64,000 nt of DNA from Eleginops maclovinus (Eukaryota; Chordata; Actinopteri; Perciformes; Eleginopidae): assembly GCF_036324505.1 (NCBI RefSeq), contig NC_086368.1, forward strand, positions 22,312,378 to 22,376,377, read 5' to 3'. Below, in pieces: positions 11,554-26,473 of the stretch; the stretch's first letter is position 1; each line of letters begins with the position of its first letter. A model generated the notes under the pieces. It saw only the letters and a program-made list of their open reading frames with translations. It searched no databases and was not told the origin of the DNA. The position numbers and the translations under genes are program-made.

Positions 11554-13340
11554 CAAGAAGTGAATGTCAAGCTGAACATACTTGATTTAGCCGTTGCTGG
11601 AATGTGCTGATAAGACAAGCTTCTCAAATTCAGCTTTGTTCTGCTTTTTAAGAGAAAGCTTTTCTATAACAATATATACAGACTTTTTAAACAACCACTC
11701 ATTACATCACTCAAGTGAAATTGTTAGGTTCACACATGCTTAGAACCTCATCTTAATTTTAATCTCATTTTAACATGATGGTTAAATCCTATTTTTTCTT
11801 TGTTTTGCATTTTCTTTGTGGTTTTATGAGGGATGGCTAGGCAGTACACTACAAAAAATGCAATTGCTGACTGGCCGCCACTTTACGAAACATTTCTTAA
11901 AAAGGGAAAACTCAAACTGTGAAGAAAGTAAGGCACAGTTGTTATTGTGTGCCGGACAGTTGAATAAGCCAAACAGATAGTATTTTGGGAGGCAATTGAA
12001 TGGGTGTCATTAGGCTACCTGAAACCCTCTTCTACGCTTCTGCTCCGAGGTACTTTTCAGGAAGTCGGGTTTTATGCTTCACTTATCAGGATGAATGCTT
12101 GAAGTTTAATCATTACAAACTGCATGAGCTCTCATTTGTGGAACACAGTGTCATGTAACTACTCTAAGCGCAGGAGAAGATGCCTTTTATTGGACACTAA
12201 ATATTTTATGCTCTTCCTCAGGTAACAGCTTTTTCTGGCTGCAGTGAGTTTGAAAGTGTCTGTTTTTGTCTTTGACTTTAATGTGCTCGGCTGACTCCGA
12301 ATGCAGCTACAGAGTCATACTATGAGCGAATAATACATCGAGCACATAATGGTCTGGTTACTTCTTTCCTTCTTTGTACGCAGTGTGGAAGTCTAGATGC
12401 CAGGAATTTGACAGCATTTAATTATCACATTTTAATGGCACGGTTTTTTTCTTGTCGTTAATGTGAATATTTCCTAACTAAGTGCAATGATAAAAATTGC
12501 TGCCACATTATTACATTATGAGTTGTTGTTTTGCTACACATTGGATATTTTGTGTTGTTACATTTGTTATGTAATGTTATTGTTATTTTAATCCTTTATG
12601 GAGTGATTTAAACCTTTACCACAAATGCCTAAATGTCTAAAAATGATGTCTTAAAACGTCTAAATCATTTTCATAGCTTTAGCTCCCAAGTACATCATGT
12701 GATATCGCAGATGTAACGGATATTGATTGTCTTATCAAACTCGATGAAAGGCAGCAAGAGACTCTACTTTCAAAGTTAAACCAATAAAGAATAATATTGG
12801 TTACATTGTCCAGCCATAGAAACAAAGGCTTTTGAATCCCAGACCCTTTAATTCTAACATTAAAATCCCTACCTATGATTCCTATGGTAATAAAGTTTGG
12901 GTGGATTCTTATGAGCTTTGAAGCTGCAATAAAAAAAAGATGTTACTGTGAAGTAACAAAAACAAACGTCCACATTATTAAGGTGCAATGTTCTTATTTT
13001 GCAATTCTTTATTTTGGAACACTGTCTTTGTGGCTTACAGGTTGACTTCAGTGGATTTTGTTGACATAATTTCATCATAACAACACTCCCTATTTATAGC
13101 AGTTTCAGCATCTGGGCCAGGCCAGCCTCTGAGGCTATTTCTGTTTCAGACGGTCTGCTTCATGACTAGACCGAGAGGCAGTGTTTCTCGGACTGAATGT
13201 TACTTCCCTTAGGCTCTTTGACTCAGCGTGTGTTTTTGCCTCGAGTTATTGTAACTGAACATTGCACTCATTTCGTCAATAGTGCATTTTTGTATGATTG
13301 TATTAAAGGAAGTCCTGTTTGCAAGCATTTTTTTGTTGTG
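11554..13340 (+). other. probable long 3' UTR of MYORG and flank
   Basis: After the stop there is AT-rich unique DNA with poly(A) signal hexamers at about 12783 (CCAATAAAG) and 12889-12894 (GTAATAAAG), and an ATTAAA near 13304. A 3' UTR of 1.2-1.8 kb is plausible. The true end cannot be chosen from sequence alone. No coding exon is seen. Confidence 0.4.
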
Positions 13341-14552
13341 CTTGATTTGTACATAACACAATATTGGTTTTAAAAGTCAACATCAAATTAAAGCTACATG
13401 AAAACCACTACTAGATGACTGATGACTGTGAATTGTAAATGGATATACCCAACTTTTACTTAAATACCTAGATATATATAACAAGAAGAAAAGACACGAC
13501 ATGAAATTAAGGTCAGTGAGCAGCTGACCTTGCAACCAGTGAGCCAATAAGAACTTTAACCTTTTACGAGTCTGGAATACAGAATCACTAATGCTTCTAT
13601 CAACTCAGTATTGAAAGAGACACACTTGAGGGACTTGTCCAACTTTTGGCGCCTGCTTATCACAGGGTGATAATGACAAGGTGATGAAACAATTGTGCAG
13701 GTTATTTGGAGGCTGTGTTCAGATCAATAAATAATCTGCTGGTTCACGATGTAAGGCCATAGAGCAATTGATATTAAACGACCAGACACCAAGAATAAAA
13801 GAAAATAAACTTCAGTGGGAGATAATGGCAACAATATTTATTGGAATTATAGCTGTAAGCATGATTGTTCTGTTCAAACAGCCTGGCAGGGCCATTTCTT
13901 ACAGCTATAGTCGATGTTTCATATGTGTGGGGAATTTATTCCATTTCAAAACAGCGGGTATGCTTCAGAACTACTTCACTTTATTTGCCAAAGCCTCATC
14001 TTTCTTCAGAATTGATCTGGGCTTGCAGCCTGCGCAGGGAGGAGATACATTCATTGATTAGCTGTCTGTGTGTTGCAGGGATCAATATTATTTGTTGGTT
14101 TGCTTTCTGCAATCATATTGTTTGGTTCTGCCTGTCTTTTGATAGGCGGGACAAGTCATTTATGGAGGAGCTTTAAGGGGAGCTTGGAGATTTCTGAAAG
14201 GAGGGTTAAAGGAGAGAACATTTAGAAATATTTTATGCCAAAACAACGGGCTGCATTCATTATATCTGTCTTTAGTCCAGAGTGCACATTCATTTGTTGA
14301 ATTACTTTCTGTGATAGCAGTACGATTTGATGTTACAGCATAAAGCTATGAAACCAAGCGTTAACAATAAAAAAAAAGTATATTTCAAAAAATCACAGGT
14401 TAGTTGTGAAAGATCTTTGAACAGATATGAAAACTAAACAAAGACAAAATCTCTGGGTGTTTCAGCCGTGTGGTGCTTCAAACGTCCAGGAGGGTGCAGT
14501 GTAACTTCATTGGTATATTTGTGCCAGTGGACCATGGTCCAGATGTTATGTG

Positions 14553-14555
<3 letters not shown>
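13341..14555. other. non-coding DNA, nothing recognised
   Basis: AT-rich sequence without a recognisable exon, SINE or transposon. Short open frames near 13770-14180 have no coding character or splice context. Confidence 0.4.

Positions 14556-14641
<86 letters not shown>
14556..14641. repeat. (AC)n microsatellite, about 86 bp
   Basis: An uninterrupted CA dinucleotide run. The Cys-Val and His-Thr open frames over it are artefacts of the repeat. Confidence 0.98.
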
Positions 14642-14642
<1 letters not shown>

Positions 14643-17600
14643 AAGTAGGACACAAAACTGGCACAGCACTTCCCCCTTTCCTTCCCCACCTGTGAGCCCA
14701 CCTGTGTGTCCATCTGCAGAGGAGAGACGCCAGTTGTTCTGGTTAGCAGCCAGTGTGTCTCAAGTACCTTCCCATATCCTCCTTCCATGAACCTGTCTGC
14801 TGTCTGTCCTCCCCGTAAGCCTATATATTACACAGAGAAAGTGTCCCCGTAACAACCACCATAAAAACTGCCAACACAGAAGTATCTTTGGCATTAAAAA
14901 CTTTTCTTATCAGAAAAAAATTCTTAAGTTGTTTGGAAAATCTAACAAAACTTATACAAGAATTAAAAACGATTATGATCAATAATTAGTGCCAAAATGA
15001 ATGATTTTATCTCATTATTGTAGCTTATTGCGCCAAAGATTTGACTCTTCCTCCATTTATGTTGAAATTTGTACAGCTAAATTCAGCTATACTAGAATTA
15101 CTAAAAGCCACAAATTGGCTAATTAATGAATAATATATATTACAAAAAACATATTAAACATCACAGAAATCATTGTAGATTAAAGTTAAAACTACTGAAT
15201 CCATCATCAAAATGGCGGTTAGATCACAATTATACAGCAAAATGAACAGGAGACAAACAATGATGAATAAGCTTCAGTTTTTATTAAAAAAGCTCTCCAG
15301 CATCTTGAAGCTAAGTGTTGAAAGAGTGTTTATTGTAGAGGACCACAGGGGAAATAAAACCCCATGGCCGTCTCTTGTGTGAAGTGAGAATCTTTGTCCT
15401 TAACCCAAGATTTTCACTCCGTAACTAGAATGACCTCGCATCTGGTGCTGCCACGGCTTGTCTGACAGGAATATGTCCGTCCTCGGTAGGTAACAAATGA
15501 ACCCAACACCCCAGAGACTTGTCTCGCATCTGTTTATCTTTTTCACCTGTCGGTTCGCTGCACTGCATCAGGCTTACACTCCTCGGCAGCCTTTGTGGAT
15601 TTCAGAGCATGCCTCTGGCATTACAGGGACAGAGATAGTCAGTGTTGGCTGTTGGCAACAGTGTCAACTTTATAACTGGATGTGATGGTAAAGTTGAGTG
15701 TGTTATCCCACTTAAGTTGTGTTTTTTGATTTTATTGAGTCTTGATATTATTATCTTTACTGTTACACTGTTCATATTAGATTTTTTTTGGGCTTTATTT
15801 GAGATAAATATATATTTGCTATCATTTTTTGTATTTTTCTTATCTCTTAGCTAGAGCTGAAACACTAAGAAGGCAGAACATATTGATGCATTCATCAAAT
15901 AAAAATGCTAAAGTATCTCATCATCAAGCAACTAAATGTGTGATTTTCTTTTTCTTTTCTAAACGAAAAGAATTAGAGTTTTGGGCATTTGGCCAGGCAA
16001 AACAACCCCTCTATGACGGCTTTCTGACATTATATATACCAAAGGAAAAATCTCTGAACCCAAAAATTATATAGCAAATTATTTTAGAACTAAATTAGTT
16101 GAGCCATTGTTAGCAGTAGCTTTACACTGTACTGTAATTTCCTTGCTGACAATATAATTCTGAGTCTATATATAGTAAAAAACTACAGAGTTAAGGAAAA
16201 AGGACGACAGACGTGCCTAAACAGTTAAATTAAGGAGGTGAAGACAACAGGCAGGGCACTTCCTCCTTGCCTTGGTGGGGGTAGAAGGTTGAACGAAATG
16301 TCAGCCACCGAGGAACAGATGCATAATTGAAATATTGCGTTGCTGCTGCGGCCGTGCAAAAGGTTGTTTGATTGATACCGTTTTAGAACACTCTGTCCCC
16401 TCATGCTCATGGGGTTTACCTGGGGAGAAACCAGGGAAGGGGGAAAGGTGCTTAGGTGGCTCATCTGGGTTTTGGAGAAAAATTGGTGCCATCCATCAAA
16501 CACTGCATTTAACAAACGCTAACGCAAGCCTGGCCAACAAAGGATTCGTATATAAGGCAGCGAACCGGAAAACATGTGAGGTGCAGGGACTGCTGAGGGT
16601 CTATCAATCAGCCAGTCAGCTCCTTTATTTAACAAGCGAGGGCCACAGACCCTGAGGGCCACACTCCATATTCTGGCTGGTTGAGCTTGCAGTTTTCTCC
16701 TGTAAAAGGAAAGAAAAAAGGGGACGGGAGGAATAAAAGGAGGAAGGAAAGAGGAGCATGAAGGGATTGGGGTTGGGGGGTGATGGAGGTGCAGAAGGGT
16801 TTGGCCCGTGTCCCCTGGCGGGCTGGTGCGCTTCATCTTCTCAGTGCAAGGGCCTGGAACTGCTGCTTGATGGGATTTTCAGCCCTGTGGCCTCCGCTGT
16901 CCCAGCATCCATCTGGAGGGCTGCCGTCTGCACAGCGGAGAGCCAGCCGCTCAGCGACACAGCCATAAAGAGCAAGCCGTAGGACGGCCAATGCCGCTGA
17001 TCTGAGGCTCGCAGCTCTGTTCAGTGGACAGGCCAACACTCAGTGGCACATATTCCTGTCGGGGACACAGGCTGATCCCTAAGCTACTGTGTGCTCAGTG
17101 GAACAGAAGAAACGCTCTGTGAGGCAGCCCACGTCCAACCACTGACTCCTTCAAAGCTTAGAAAATTGGAATGGAACAAGGACTTCACTATTCAGCATCC
17201 TTAATGGTGTGGAGAGCACAATGTCCCCTGTCTCATTCTCAGCCTGTGTGTCTCAGCAATGAAACGAATACTCTGACATTTACATTTGCATTTTCTGACT
17301 CTATCAAGATTTTATAGTGTGCTGTGTATCTAATAAAGTTATGGTGGGACAGTGTAGCTGATGCAAATGTACACGCAGCTGGATAAGCCTGTTGGAAGGT
17401 TTGCCATATAAAAACCTGTCATGAAAAACAATGCTTTTTTTCATCTTTATGGAGAAGTCCAATTTAATACCACAACGCACAGCATCCAGAACAATAATAT
17501 CAGCTATAGATAATTGAAAATCAACTGCAAATATTCAAAGACAATCATTACTGCCTCTCATTACTGGATCCAATTTATGTGTGCCTCAGGGGATGAACTA

Positions 17601-19079
17601 GCAAATAATGGTTGCGCTACTGTACACAAATACAACTGCTACGTCTGTGGAAAGTTTGGATTGAAAATGTTTTTGTTACTCCTCAGGGCAACGCAGCATC
17701 ATTAGCATATTTTTTCTCTCCTGACGACTGTAAATTCAGCGAATGTAGCCCTGTGGTGGGTAAGGTGGGCAGACGGCAGACTGTATGAATAAACAGAGTC
17801 TGTCTGAGGGCAGCACTGTGGCCCCCACCTGCCCACCATCAATCAATATTACAGCGGCCACTGGCAGCCCAATCGCCTTTTTATAGGCCTGTGAAATGAT
17901 CAAACATCTGCTCATAACCATACTTCTTATATAGGTGGATCATACATACGATTTCCAATTCTGATGGTATCATGCTGCACAACAGGATGTAACAACCAAA
18001 ATACAGTACACTTAGCCAGAGGTGTGTACAGTGGCCAATAAGTAGTATAAGCATCCTTAAGAATCATCAGGCTTATTGAGACTTGATCAAATGAGTGGGA
18101 TCAATGGAGGACACATGAAGCCACTGTTCATCTTACTCACTGCCCCAAAAACTTTGGTTGGAAGCATCAACTGTTTCCTTGTTTACCGTTTAGAAGTTGT
18201 TGATGAAAGCTCAGTGAACATGATAAAAGTTGAGGCCAGTAACTACTTTGGCAGCTTTAGTAGACAAAGGTTGTGGGGGCCTGGTCCATGGAGAGGGGGA
18301 ATGAATCCAACTGGTCCAAGGTTAATGGTGGCCTGGAACAAAATGGATTCAGTGCCAGGGGCGTGCTGACAGGTGATTTGACATGAGTGAAGGTGGGCCA
18401 TCAATCTCCCGTTGGCCCCTATGACCCTCCCCCGCACGGCCGTAGCAGCTAGGGGGCGCCAGGTGTCATAGTGCTCTGACCTGTGCGGGTCTCCAGATAG
18501 CCCACCTGCTGTCTGCCTAAAGCTCCCCCGTAGGCTAGAAGAGACTCCCATCACTTCACGCTTGGCTGGCATAATGAAACTGTGATTGGGAGATAGTGAA
18601 CTGTGACAGGCAGAAGTAGACTCAAAGTCTTCGAGCCACATTCAAACCACTCGCTGCAGGTTTCCTTGAACGGCCCACTTTTCTCTTGAATCTGTCTGAC
18701 AATTTAATGGTGCAAAAATGATAATCTGCCAACCTATCTTTAATATGCTCTCAAACTCTGTCTGGCTCTCTGTGTCTCATGTTCTGTAAAATGAAGGGAT
18801 TTTCGTAGCTCATCTAACCTGAGAAAGAATATCAGGTATTGATGCTGAGACAAAAAACTGCTTTGTGTATGTGTATGTGTGTACACGCGCTCCATCTTGC
18901 AAAGCTCCCCCCCCCCAGGGAGGCTTGGCTCCACATTTAAACCTGACATAAATTCCCTGTCACAAATCCCTGGGGCAGCCAGGCTTGTAGGCACAAAAGC
19001 AAATATTTCCGTTCCTGATCATGGCCAATCCCTTTTAACATCCCCACCCACTGACCACCCTCCCCACCCTCCTCTGAAC

Positions 19080-19175
19080 CTACCCTAGCACCGCAAGCCA
19101 GCCATTTGTCACAAAGTAATTATAGAATTATCGATTGGCAAGCAATTAACACCTTTCTTCTCTTTTTTCACCCTC
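19080..19175. promoter_or_regulatory. candidate regulatory block with clustered homeodomain-type sites
   Basis: Within about 50 bases there are TAATTATAGAATTATCGATT and GCAATTAACACC, i.e. several TAAT/ATTA cores plus an ATCGAT. The block is free of repeats and sits between C-rich stretches. Enhancer function is inferred only from site density. Confidence 0.2.
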
Positions 19176-22100
19176 CTCCTTGCCCCACCCATCCCCCTCC
19201 ACCCCATCCTTTAATTTGAACTCGGAGAGAGAGTGAAAGAGAGAGAAGGGGAAAAAAAGCTGTGGGAGTAGCACATTTAATCCTGCTGGCATTTCCTAGT
19301 TCTCCTCAAATTAATAGGGCGACAGGGACAAACCGGCTTTTCTATCTCTTCCTCTGTTTCCTCTGTTATTTCTCTCCTTGTCTTGCCTGCTGATCTATCT
19401 TTAACAGACAGGGAACTGCTTAGAGTAAAGCAAAACACTCTATTGTGGCCGGGATGAATGAAAACACCATTAACCCTCATTTCGAAAAGAACACCTTGCA
19501 TGCTTCATAACAACCACATAGCTCCTGATGTAGATAGCTGTTGAACTCTCAAAGGGAAAAGACGGAATTAGTCAGGCTGTTCTCATACGCCGTTTGTCCA
19601 TTTACCTACGAAAATGAATGCACTGTAATTTGTATGTATAGTAAATCAATGTGTATGTAATCCATGTGGCTGTGAACCAGAAATTATAAAGAGAAACAAA
19701 CTCCGATTACGGAGGAGGCTGATTTTGAGATGTCTCTTTCCCAGCGATGGCCTCACATGACATGTAACTCAGAAGAACACATTAATTCCACTGTTTAGCC
19801 AACAATGTGTGGCCATGAAACCTGGAGCTGTTCCTTGGGGCTTGATGAAACCAGCGTGATTTGTTTTGTCACTTCAATATAAGTTAAATTACTTAATCTT
19901 TTATTTTATTCTCAATGTTGGTTTATTTGTCACGTAACTGTGTAACTGTAGTTATGTTTAACCAAACCACACTCTTGACCTAAAACCTACCCAAACAGTG
20001 GAAGTTTATTTACCAAACACTGTATGAAAACATGAAAAGGAAATTGTTGCTAGACATTCATAGAGGTACGCACAAACATTTGTTTTTGCAAGATAACATA
20101 GAAGCTGTTGTATGGGGATATGTTGAACTAGAGACTATTTTCTTTTCATATTTGGCAGCATTTACTTTACATCTTCTTCCTGTCCTGTTTTCCAGCTGCC
20201 ACTGCAGTAGTGGTCCAGATGGACGTGCGGGGGAACAGTGCTAGAACCTCCGGCTGGCAGGTGTCTGAGTCAAGATGATGTCATGGAACATCACCTTAGT
20301 AACATATGGAAAGGGACAGGGGAGTTGATTCCCCTTCTGGCAAGTTTGGGAACACATCTTCTCTCTCTGTTTATCAGTCTTTGCCTCCCTGCCATCTCTC
20401 ACTCTCCTGACTTTCATATTGTGTCTGCCGTGTCCACTAACAGCGATTTAATGTCATTGAGATGTTTTTTTGCTCATTATTAATACTAGGATATTTTCCC
20501 ACATCTGAAATGGAGCATAATATGTATTCTTAATCTATGGATCAAACCCAAAGTGGGTCACAGCTCTACTTTTAGTGTCTTTCCCCACAAAGTAAAAGTA
20601 CCAATAAATATTAATGAGTCCGTATCCTAGGATGAGAGACTAAATTTCTAATTTAGGTTCAGCACTGAAAAAGAACCCCTGAGTTTCAGGATTTAATTTC
20701 CCGCTGCTTCCTCAAGTCGGGGAGGGCAAACTACTTCCAAATTACAATTCATGCTATCAGACCAGCATTTTTTTTCTTTTTCTGTGAGACGCAGATAAGA
20801 TAGAGCTGCTGTTGTCTGCCATTACATCAATGGTGGAAAAAAAACATCTCATGTATGTATGAAAAAGACAGTACTGAACTCTCTTACATGACACTAACAC
20901 AACCTTGTTAATGAATGGGGGTTTTTTTTGTTGGTGAGGAGCTTAATAATGCATGAGCGTTTCTTAGTCTGGTTTCATAGGGACCATATGATGAATGTAA
21001 GAGGGTCAAAAACATTTCTTTAAATATTTAGGACTATATTATTATATAGTCTTAATACATGGTAGGCTACTCATTTGCACATACACATAGTTGAAATGAT
21101 TTGCCACAGCCTGGGCGCTCTCCTCCTCCCTCCAAATGCAGCTGACCTAATGTGAGTGGCATTCATTTGACAGCAATTTAGGAACAATTTGAAGCCATTG
21201 CGGGACCTTTCTCTTTCACGCTGTAGTGTTGATCAATAAATCCCCTAGGGATGTTATTCAAACACATATATAGCAATATGCCTTCCTGAAAAACACTGTG
21301 ATATTGACCCATTTTTTCTTGCCCTGCAGGCCTTCCTATTTTCCTGGAGAAGGGGTAACCCAGGAGACAAACATTGTTGTGGCCTCTATGCAGGCTTTTT
21401 TTGGCTTTCACACCATGACTTTCTGTCACATGTTTCTTCAAAGCCGTCTACCACTTCTGTAATGCATTCTTCATGGCTGACATGAGAGAGTTTTGAAGAA
21501 AACATTGGGAAATCTATTTCTAGATGTTTTATCTTAGCTTGTGGTAGCACCTTTATTTGTTCATATGGAGTGCTCTTAAATCCTTAGTCCTCATCATTGC
21601 GAGGTAATGCATCAGAGGTATAAGAAAACATTCAGTCAATTCAGTCACTCACAATTTCTCTCCTTTCAGTGCCTTATCATATTAGCTACGACCTGTTGTA
21701 AGTAGAAAAAGCGTTCCAGTAATTCATGCATACTGATGAATGATATTTGCATTTAAGCTTAACATAGATCAATTTGACTTTTTTGATTCACCAAATATCA
21801 AATATCATTCAGACAAAGTTGTTGAAGACCAAAATCAAGCTAGGTTATTGTTGTTGGGGTTGGGTGCCAGGAGCAAAGTGGTGAGCACACCTTTACTCGC
21901 ATTTTTGTCAGAAGGATTTGAAGCAAAAATAATAAATATGTAAATGCTCTTATTACCGTAGTTATTTGTATAGGTTCTACTTTCTTCAGTCATTTGTTTA
22001 CTTTGGCTACTGCCATCTAAAGATGTGTACAAATGGATTGTGTGAGGCAAGGATGAAAGATCAATACCAAAACTATTGATCCTGTAATACCTGTCATTTA

Positions 22101-22599
22101 GCAGACTATTCATTTTCAAAAGAGTGGGATCAATATGGTAAATATATAAAGGGATGTCCCTGTTTTACCCAAAAAACACTGATCCCATTCCATTTACTGC
22201 TTAATCGTTACAGAATCACAAAATGACAAGCACCTATGGTCAAAGAAGGTGTTAGCTGTTCCATTGTGTCTTGCTGCACTGCTTAACCAAACTGCTTTCC
22301 TCTCACAACTCACTTAAGACAATACCAAGTGGCTCAGAGGCAGTGGTAAAACCAAATTATAGTTTAAAAATATCAGAATAGATCACGAGATTGAACACAC
22401 AGACTACTTGCCTGCAGCAAAAGTGAACAAGGAGAAAGAAGTGTCAGAGATACAAAGATCCACCAATGGATACCAACCATCTGTGCTTCATTAACACCTG
22501 GATGGCAAGTTGTTGAGGTTACATGGAATTTGTTAACTCACATGTTACTCATGTGACTGAGGCCAGTGTTTTCTTTTGCTTGGTTGTGCAAGATTTGAG

Positions 22600-23330
22600 T
22601 TACACCTTATTTATCAAGTTGTTTTTGACAATGGTACTCAATTTCCAGACTCAGGTAGACGACACAATGTAGGAAAGCCTGTTTGTTGTTTGACATGTCC
22701 TATGCTGTAAAATTGATGCTATCAATCATTCAGTTGACATGATTTTGGAAAGTCACTACCTTGCAGGGTTTTTTTCCATCCATGTGTCATCCACATGTCT
22801 GAAGCATGGATGTATAAAGAGAACTGGATACAGTGTAGGAGGTGGTGCCCTGTTTAGTCCTATCACAGATGCTCAGTGGTGCATGAAACCATAGAAAATG
22901 TTCGACTGCTCTGTCTCATGAACAATACTTAACTCTGGATTTGGCCACTTGTGGCAACTTTTAGGATCTGGTTTAAATAAGGCCTATTTCAGTGTTCATG
23001 CTGGGAGGTTGAAATACTTCCCCCTTTCAGACATCTCTTTCCCAGTATAAGTCATTGGGAACACATGGCCGATGGCATCATGTCCTTCGTATATCCATTG
23101 TCTGACTCTGAACCAAGATCCTGTCTTGTATCCTTAATATTGCATCACCACCATTCTAATAAATATGCTGGTAATACTTGGTATTGGATCAAAGCCAAAC
23201 CTTGGTGTTGTCTATCAGTACTTGTAGGCTGAAATTAAAACCATATGTTAGAGCAAGCTTTGGTTCACAGGAAGTTAGCAACAACAAAATCAGTCCTGAC
23301 ATGAGGCCTCTATTGGATGGGATTTTCAAA
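22600..23330. repeat. possible interspersed repeat relic
   Basis: The segment around 22800-23060 (GGATGTATAAAGAGAACTGG, then TTTAGTCCTATCACAG, and CATGAAACCATAGAAAATG) has the feel of a multicopy fish element. I cannot name the family and see no clear terminal repeats, so this rests on impression. Confidence 0.25.
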
Positions 23331-23619
23331 GATCATAGTTGTGTATCTTGATATGAAAAAAGGGTTCAATCAAAACTTGATCTACAAAACGGCTGATTGT
23401 ATGCTTTATGGTTAAGGTAGGGAAGCTAAGCTTAAGTAATTAAAATTATTCAACTTCTGATCATTTATTGTTGTTAATTTGACATATTTAATGTTATATC
23501 ATTACTTTTGATCAAATAACTTTGGAAGTACTTCACTGGTTTGTGCTTTACCGAATGGTTAAGGACACATCGTTGTCTACAAACTGACACTAGTTTGGGC
23601 ATTTTATTATAGTGTACCG

Positions 23620-23800
23620 GGACAAATATTGCCTCATGGGTTGGGGTTGAATCCTAGTGGTAACAGCAGTATAAGCTACTACACCCGCTCTTACCCTTTG
23701 ACAAATGAGAAGTTGAATTCATAAGCATTAAAACACCCCTCCACCATTGAGGCACTTTGAGCAAGGCCCTTAGGTTTAACTGAAACTCTGATGACTCAGG
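23620..23800. repeat. SINE-like fragment
   Basis: GGTTGGGGTTGAATCCTAG near 23640, followed by CACTTTGAGCAAGGCCCTTA near 23753, are words found in tRNA-derived fish SINEs. No complete promoter box pair is preserved, so it is taken as a fragment. Confidence 0.35.
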
Positions 23801-26473
23801 GGCCATCAGATCACCCTGGGATTGTCCTGGACAGCTTCCAGGTGTGAAGGTGATCAGAGCATTCCTAAAAAAGAGAGCATTACTCTCAGAAAACCGGAGA
23901 AAAAAAAGTTAAAACCCCTATCTCCATTATACCAAAACACATTGTTGCTTTCTTTTTTACATTGTCTCGCATTAACACCACTGCTAGTACAACACCTCTC
24001 TATTAGACTATTGACAAAGCTCTGACCAAACAGTTCAGTAACAATTAGCTGCATTGTGAAGGTCAAGCATCAATGGAGATCAGTCTGTCATTGTACTGTG
24101 TGGGCTTTGTATAATGACTTGATTTGTTTTACATAATGAACAAAGGGAGAATACTGTATTAAAACATTGACCAGACATGTCTGGTGACATCATTTATCCT
24201 CTTTATTTCACTATAATGACTTAATGAGATCGTGTCTTCTGAATTTGGTTAATGAAGATAAGAAAAGGCTGTGAGAGCAACAGGTTGGCATTCAGGAGGA
24301 GCTGAGAGAAACACTGCATGGAAATAGAGTTGTAGGAATGTTTAATGGAACGGGGGCAAGCTGGCATACAGAGTGGAGGACCATGGCGCTGCTCTTGTTC
24401 CCAGTCGGGCCAGGACCTGTGAGCATGAGGTGGACACCCCTCATCAGCCCCCGTCCACACCCCTACACTTGCCTTCCAGGCTCTCATTTTCCACATGATT
24501 AGCTTGCCACCTGTCCTCCGGCTGGCCCTTGGCCTCCGAGCCCCGCGCGTCACGGCACCATTTAGCACTAGCAAGATTTTCACTCTTGCTTCATCACTGT
24601 AGAGCTGATAGAAAGAAAGTCTCAACATTTTTTCATGGATTTATTTTGATAACTATGCTTTGTGAACAGGTAAAGTAATCTTAACACTTTCACTCCCTTT
24701 TCATTTGGTTTTCCTCCAAAAAACACAGTGTTGGAGCATACTTTAGGTTTATAGATTCACGTCCCAAAATGCAAAGTTTGAGCAAAAATCTAACTATCCA
24801 AAATTGAAAGAACAAAGCTACACATCCCCTTGGTGATCGCAGTAACAATCACCTGGAGTTCCTTCATTTTTAGATGAAAGTTATTGGGGTGTAGTTCTTT
24901 TATGAATCAGTGGAAGGCACTGTTTACTACAGAATACCAGCTCTGAAGCTCTATAACTGAGCTGACGTCTGCACAGCCGTAGCTACTAATACTTCTGCTA
25001 AGATGACAAATGTGAATAAATGTATTGACTTTTGTTACGATCAGAGCATCACCGTAGTACTAATGCATAAAGGTATTAACATTTAAAGATCTTAAGTAAA
25101 CGACCATGCACACATTTCAAACTTGTTCTGAGGTCATTGTGTCTTAAACTATTGCTCATCAAATGTACAATTCCTATTATTTCACAATTAAGAATTGTTC
25201 CCAATTTTAAAACCACACTTTAAATCTTGTCTCACAGCAGGCCTACAGTTAAATTCAGATTACATTAAGGGTGCGTTTCTTGTGCAAACTGACAGGCTGA
25301 TTTTTTTCCTCTCTTCTGAATACATTTTCCACCTGTTTGAACCTGTTGTGTGATGCACAGTGTCACAGCGCGACACACCGTGTTATCCCCTGGTAATTCA
25401 GCCCTCTGGTAATACATTTATGCTCCGTCAGAGCAAGGGATTGGCCCTGACCCGTGCTGGCCTTGCCTGTGATGTTGGTGGCTTTAGACAGCAGGGACAA
25501 AGAGAGGGTTAAGAGAGATGGAGGTCAGGGTGTGAAAAGATAAACTTCCTCCATTTAAAATTATGACAAGCCAGTGCAGTTAATAAATCGTAGATCTCCA
25601 CGTTCGTTTTCAGGCCTGCGTGATCATACATAATAAGCCACTGAAATTCCATTACCACCATTTGGGTTACCAGAGTAATCTCCATGAATATTTTAAGAGG
25701 ATAATTGTAATATCTACCTTTGGAAAAAAGTGGTATCTACTAGTGTAAAACTAAACATTGATGAATCCTTGAAAGGATGCCTGTTTAGTTTGAGAATAAT
25801 TCACATGTTTTTATGTATGCTGTCAGATAATACAACTGGTAGTGACAGCAAAACATTTTTCATGGCAATCACACCAGTTTTTGTTTCATGGCTTTAAGGT
25901 CATGCTACTGAGCCAGCAGTCTTTGTGTATTTTTGTCAATTAGAGTCTCCATGCTTGGAGATGCGGCACATCAGACTTTTCAATGCAGATCCAGGCTAAA
26001 TTGAACACAGGTGACAGTTTAACAGCAGGGAGAAAGAGAAAGAAAGAGAGGGAAGAGGAGGAGGAGGGCGTCAGACAGAGTAAAGTTTTTCAAGTCTTTG
26101 TCCCTCCTCAATTTGCATGCCTAATGAAGCTGAGCAGGAGTTAATAGCGGGTGTAATGACTTCTGACTGGCTGGGCTGTGGGCTGCTGGGACAGGGAAAG
26201 GCTCTGAATGGCTGACTGTGGAGCAAGGTGGGCAGAGGCAGGTAGGGAAACACTTTGCGGGTGACGGAGCAGAGGAAACTGGACTCACTTCTCAAAAAAA
26301 TTCAGAAGAACTTCCCTCAGCTCTTTAAATTTGGGCTGATGAACGCGTGTTTGACGAAGATTACATTCCCTTGTTTTTGAGTGCATATATGAGCAGGCAT
26401 GGTTCTTACTATGAGTTCATACAGTTGATTTACCCACAAAAAATACAATGTATGTACAAAAGATACATGTTTT
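23801..26473. other. non-coding DNA with a candidate conserved block
   Basis: No exon recognised. A GC-rich patch with open frames lies at 24360-24560. A purine run (GAGGAGGAGGAGGGC) is at about 26055. The stretch 25360-25700 is listed separately as a regulatory candidate. Confidence 0.4.
25360..25700. promoter_or_regulatory. candidate conserved non-coding block
   Basis: Repeat-free sequence of intermediate GC content with words such as GGTAATTCAGCCCTCTGGTA, GTTAATAAATCG and CCATTACCACCATTTGGGTT. It is not coding in any frame. I infer possible enhancer character from composition alone. Confidence 0.2.

Larger units (their letters stand above)
14642..23620. other. gene desert, first part; no exon found
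   Basis: About 9 kb of mixed unique sequence. I see no spliced coding exon on either strand. GC-richer patches lie at 16240-17080 and 18380-18660; a C-rich, homeodomain-site-containing stretch lies at 18900-19260. None has a coding pattern. Apart from a possible repeat relic at about 22600-23330, I see nothing else. Confidence 0.4.

Noticed and set aside
15497..15685. Short frame containing RFAALHQAYTPRQPLW
   Set aside because: It looks protein-like for about 20 residues, but the reading runs into stops, has no proper acceptor, and no partner exons were found nearby.
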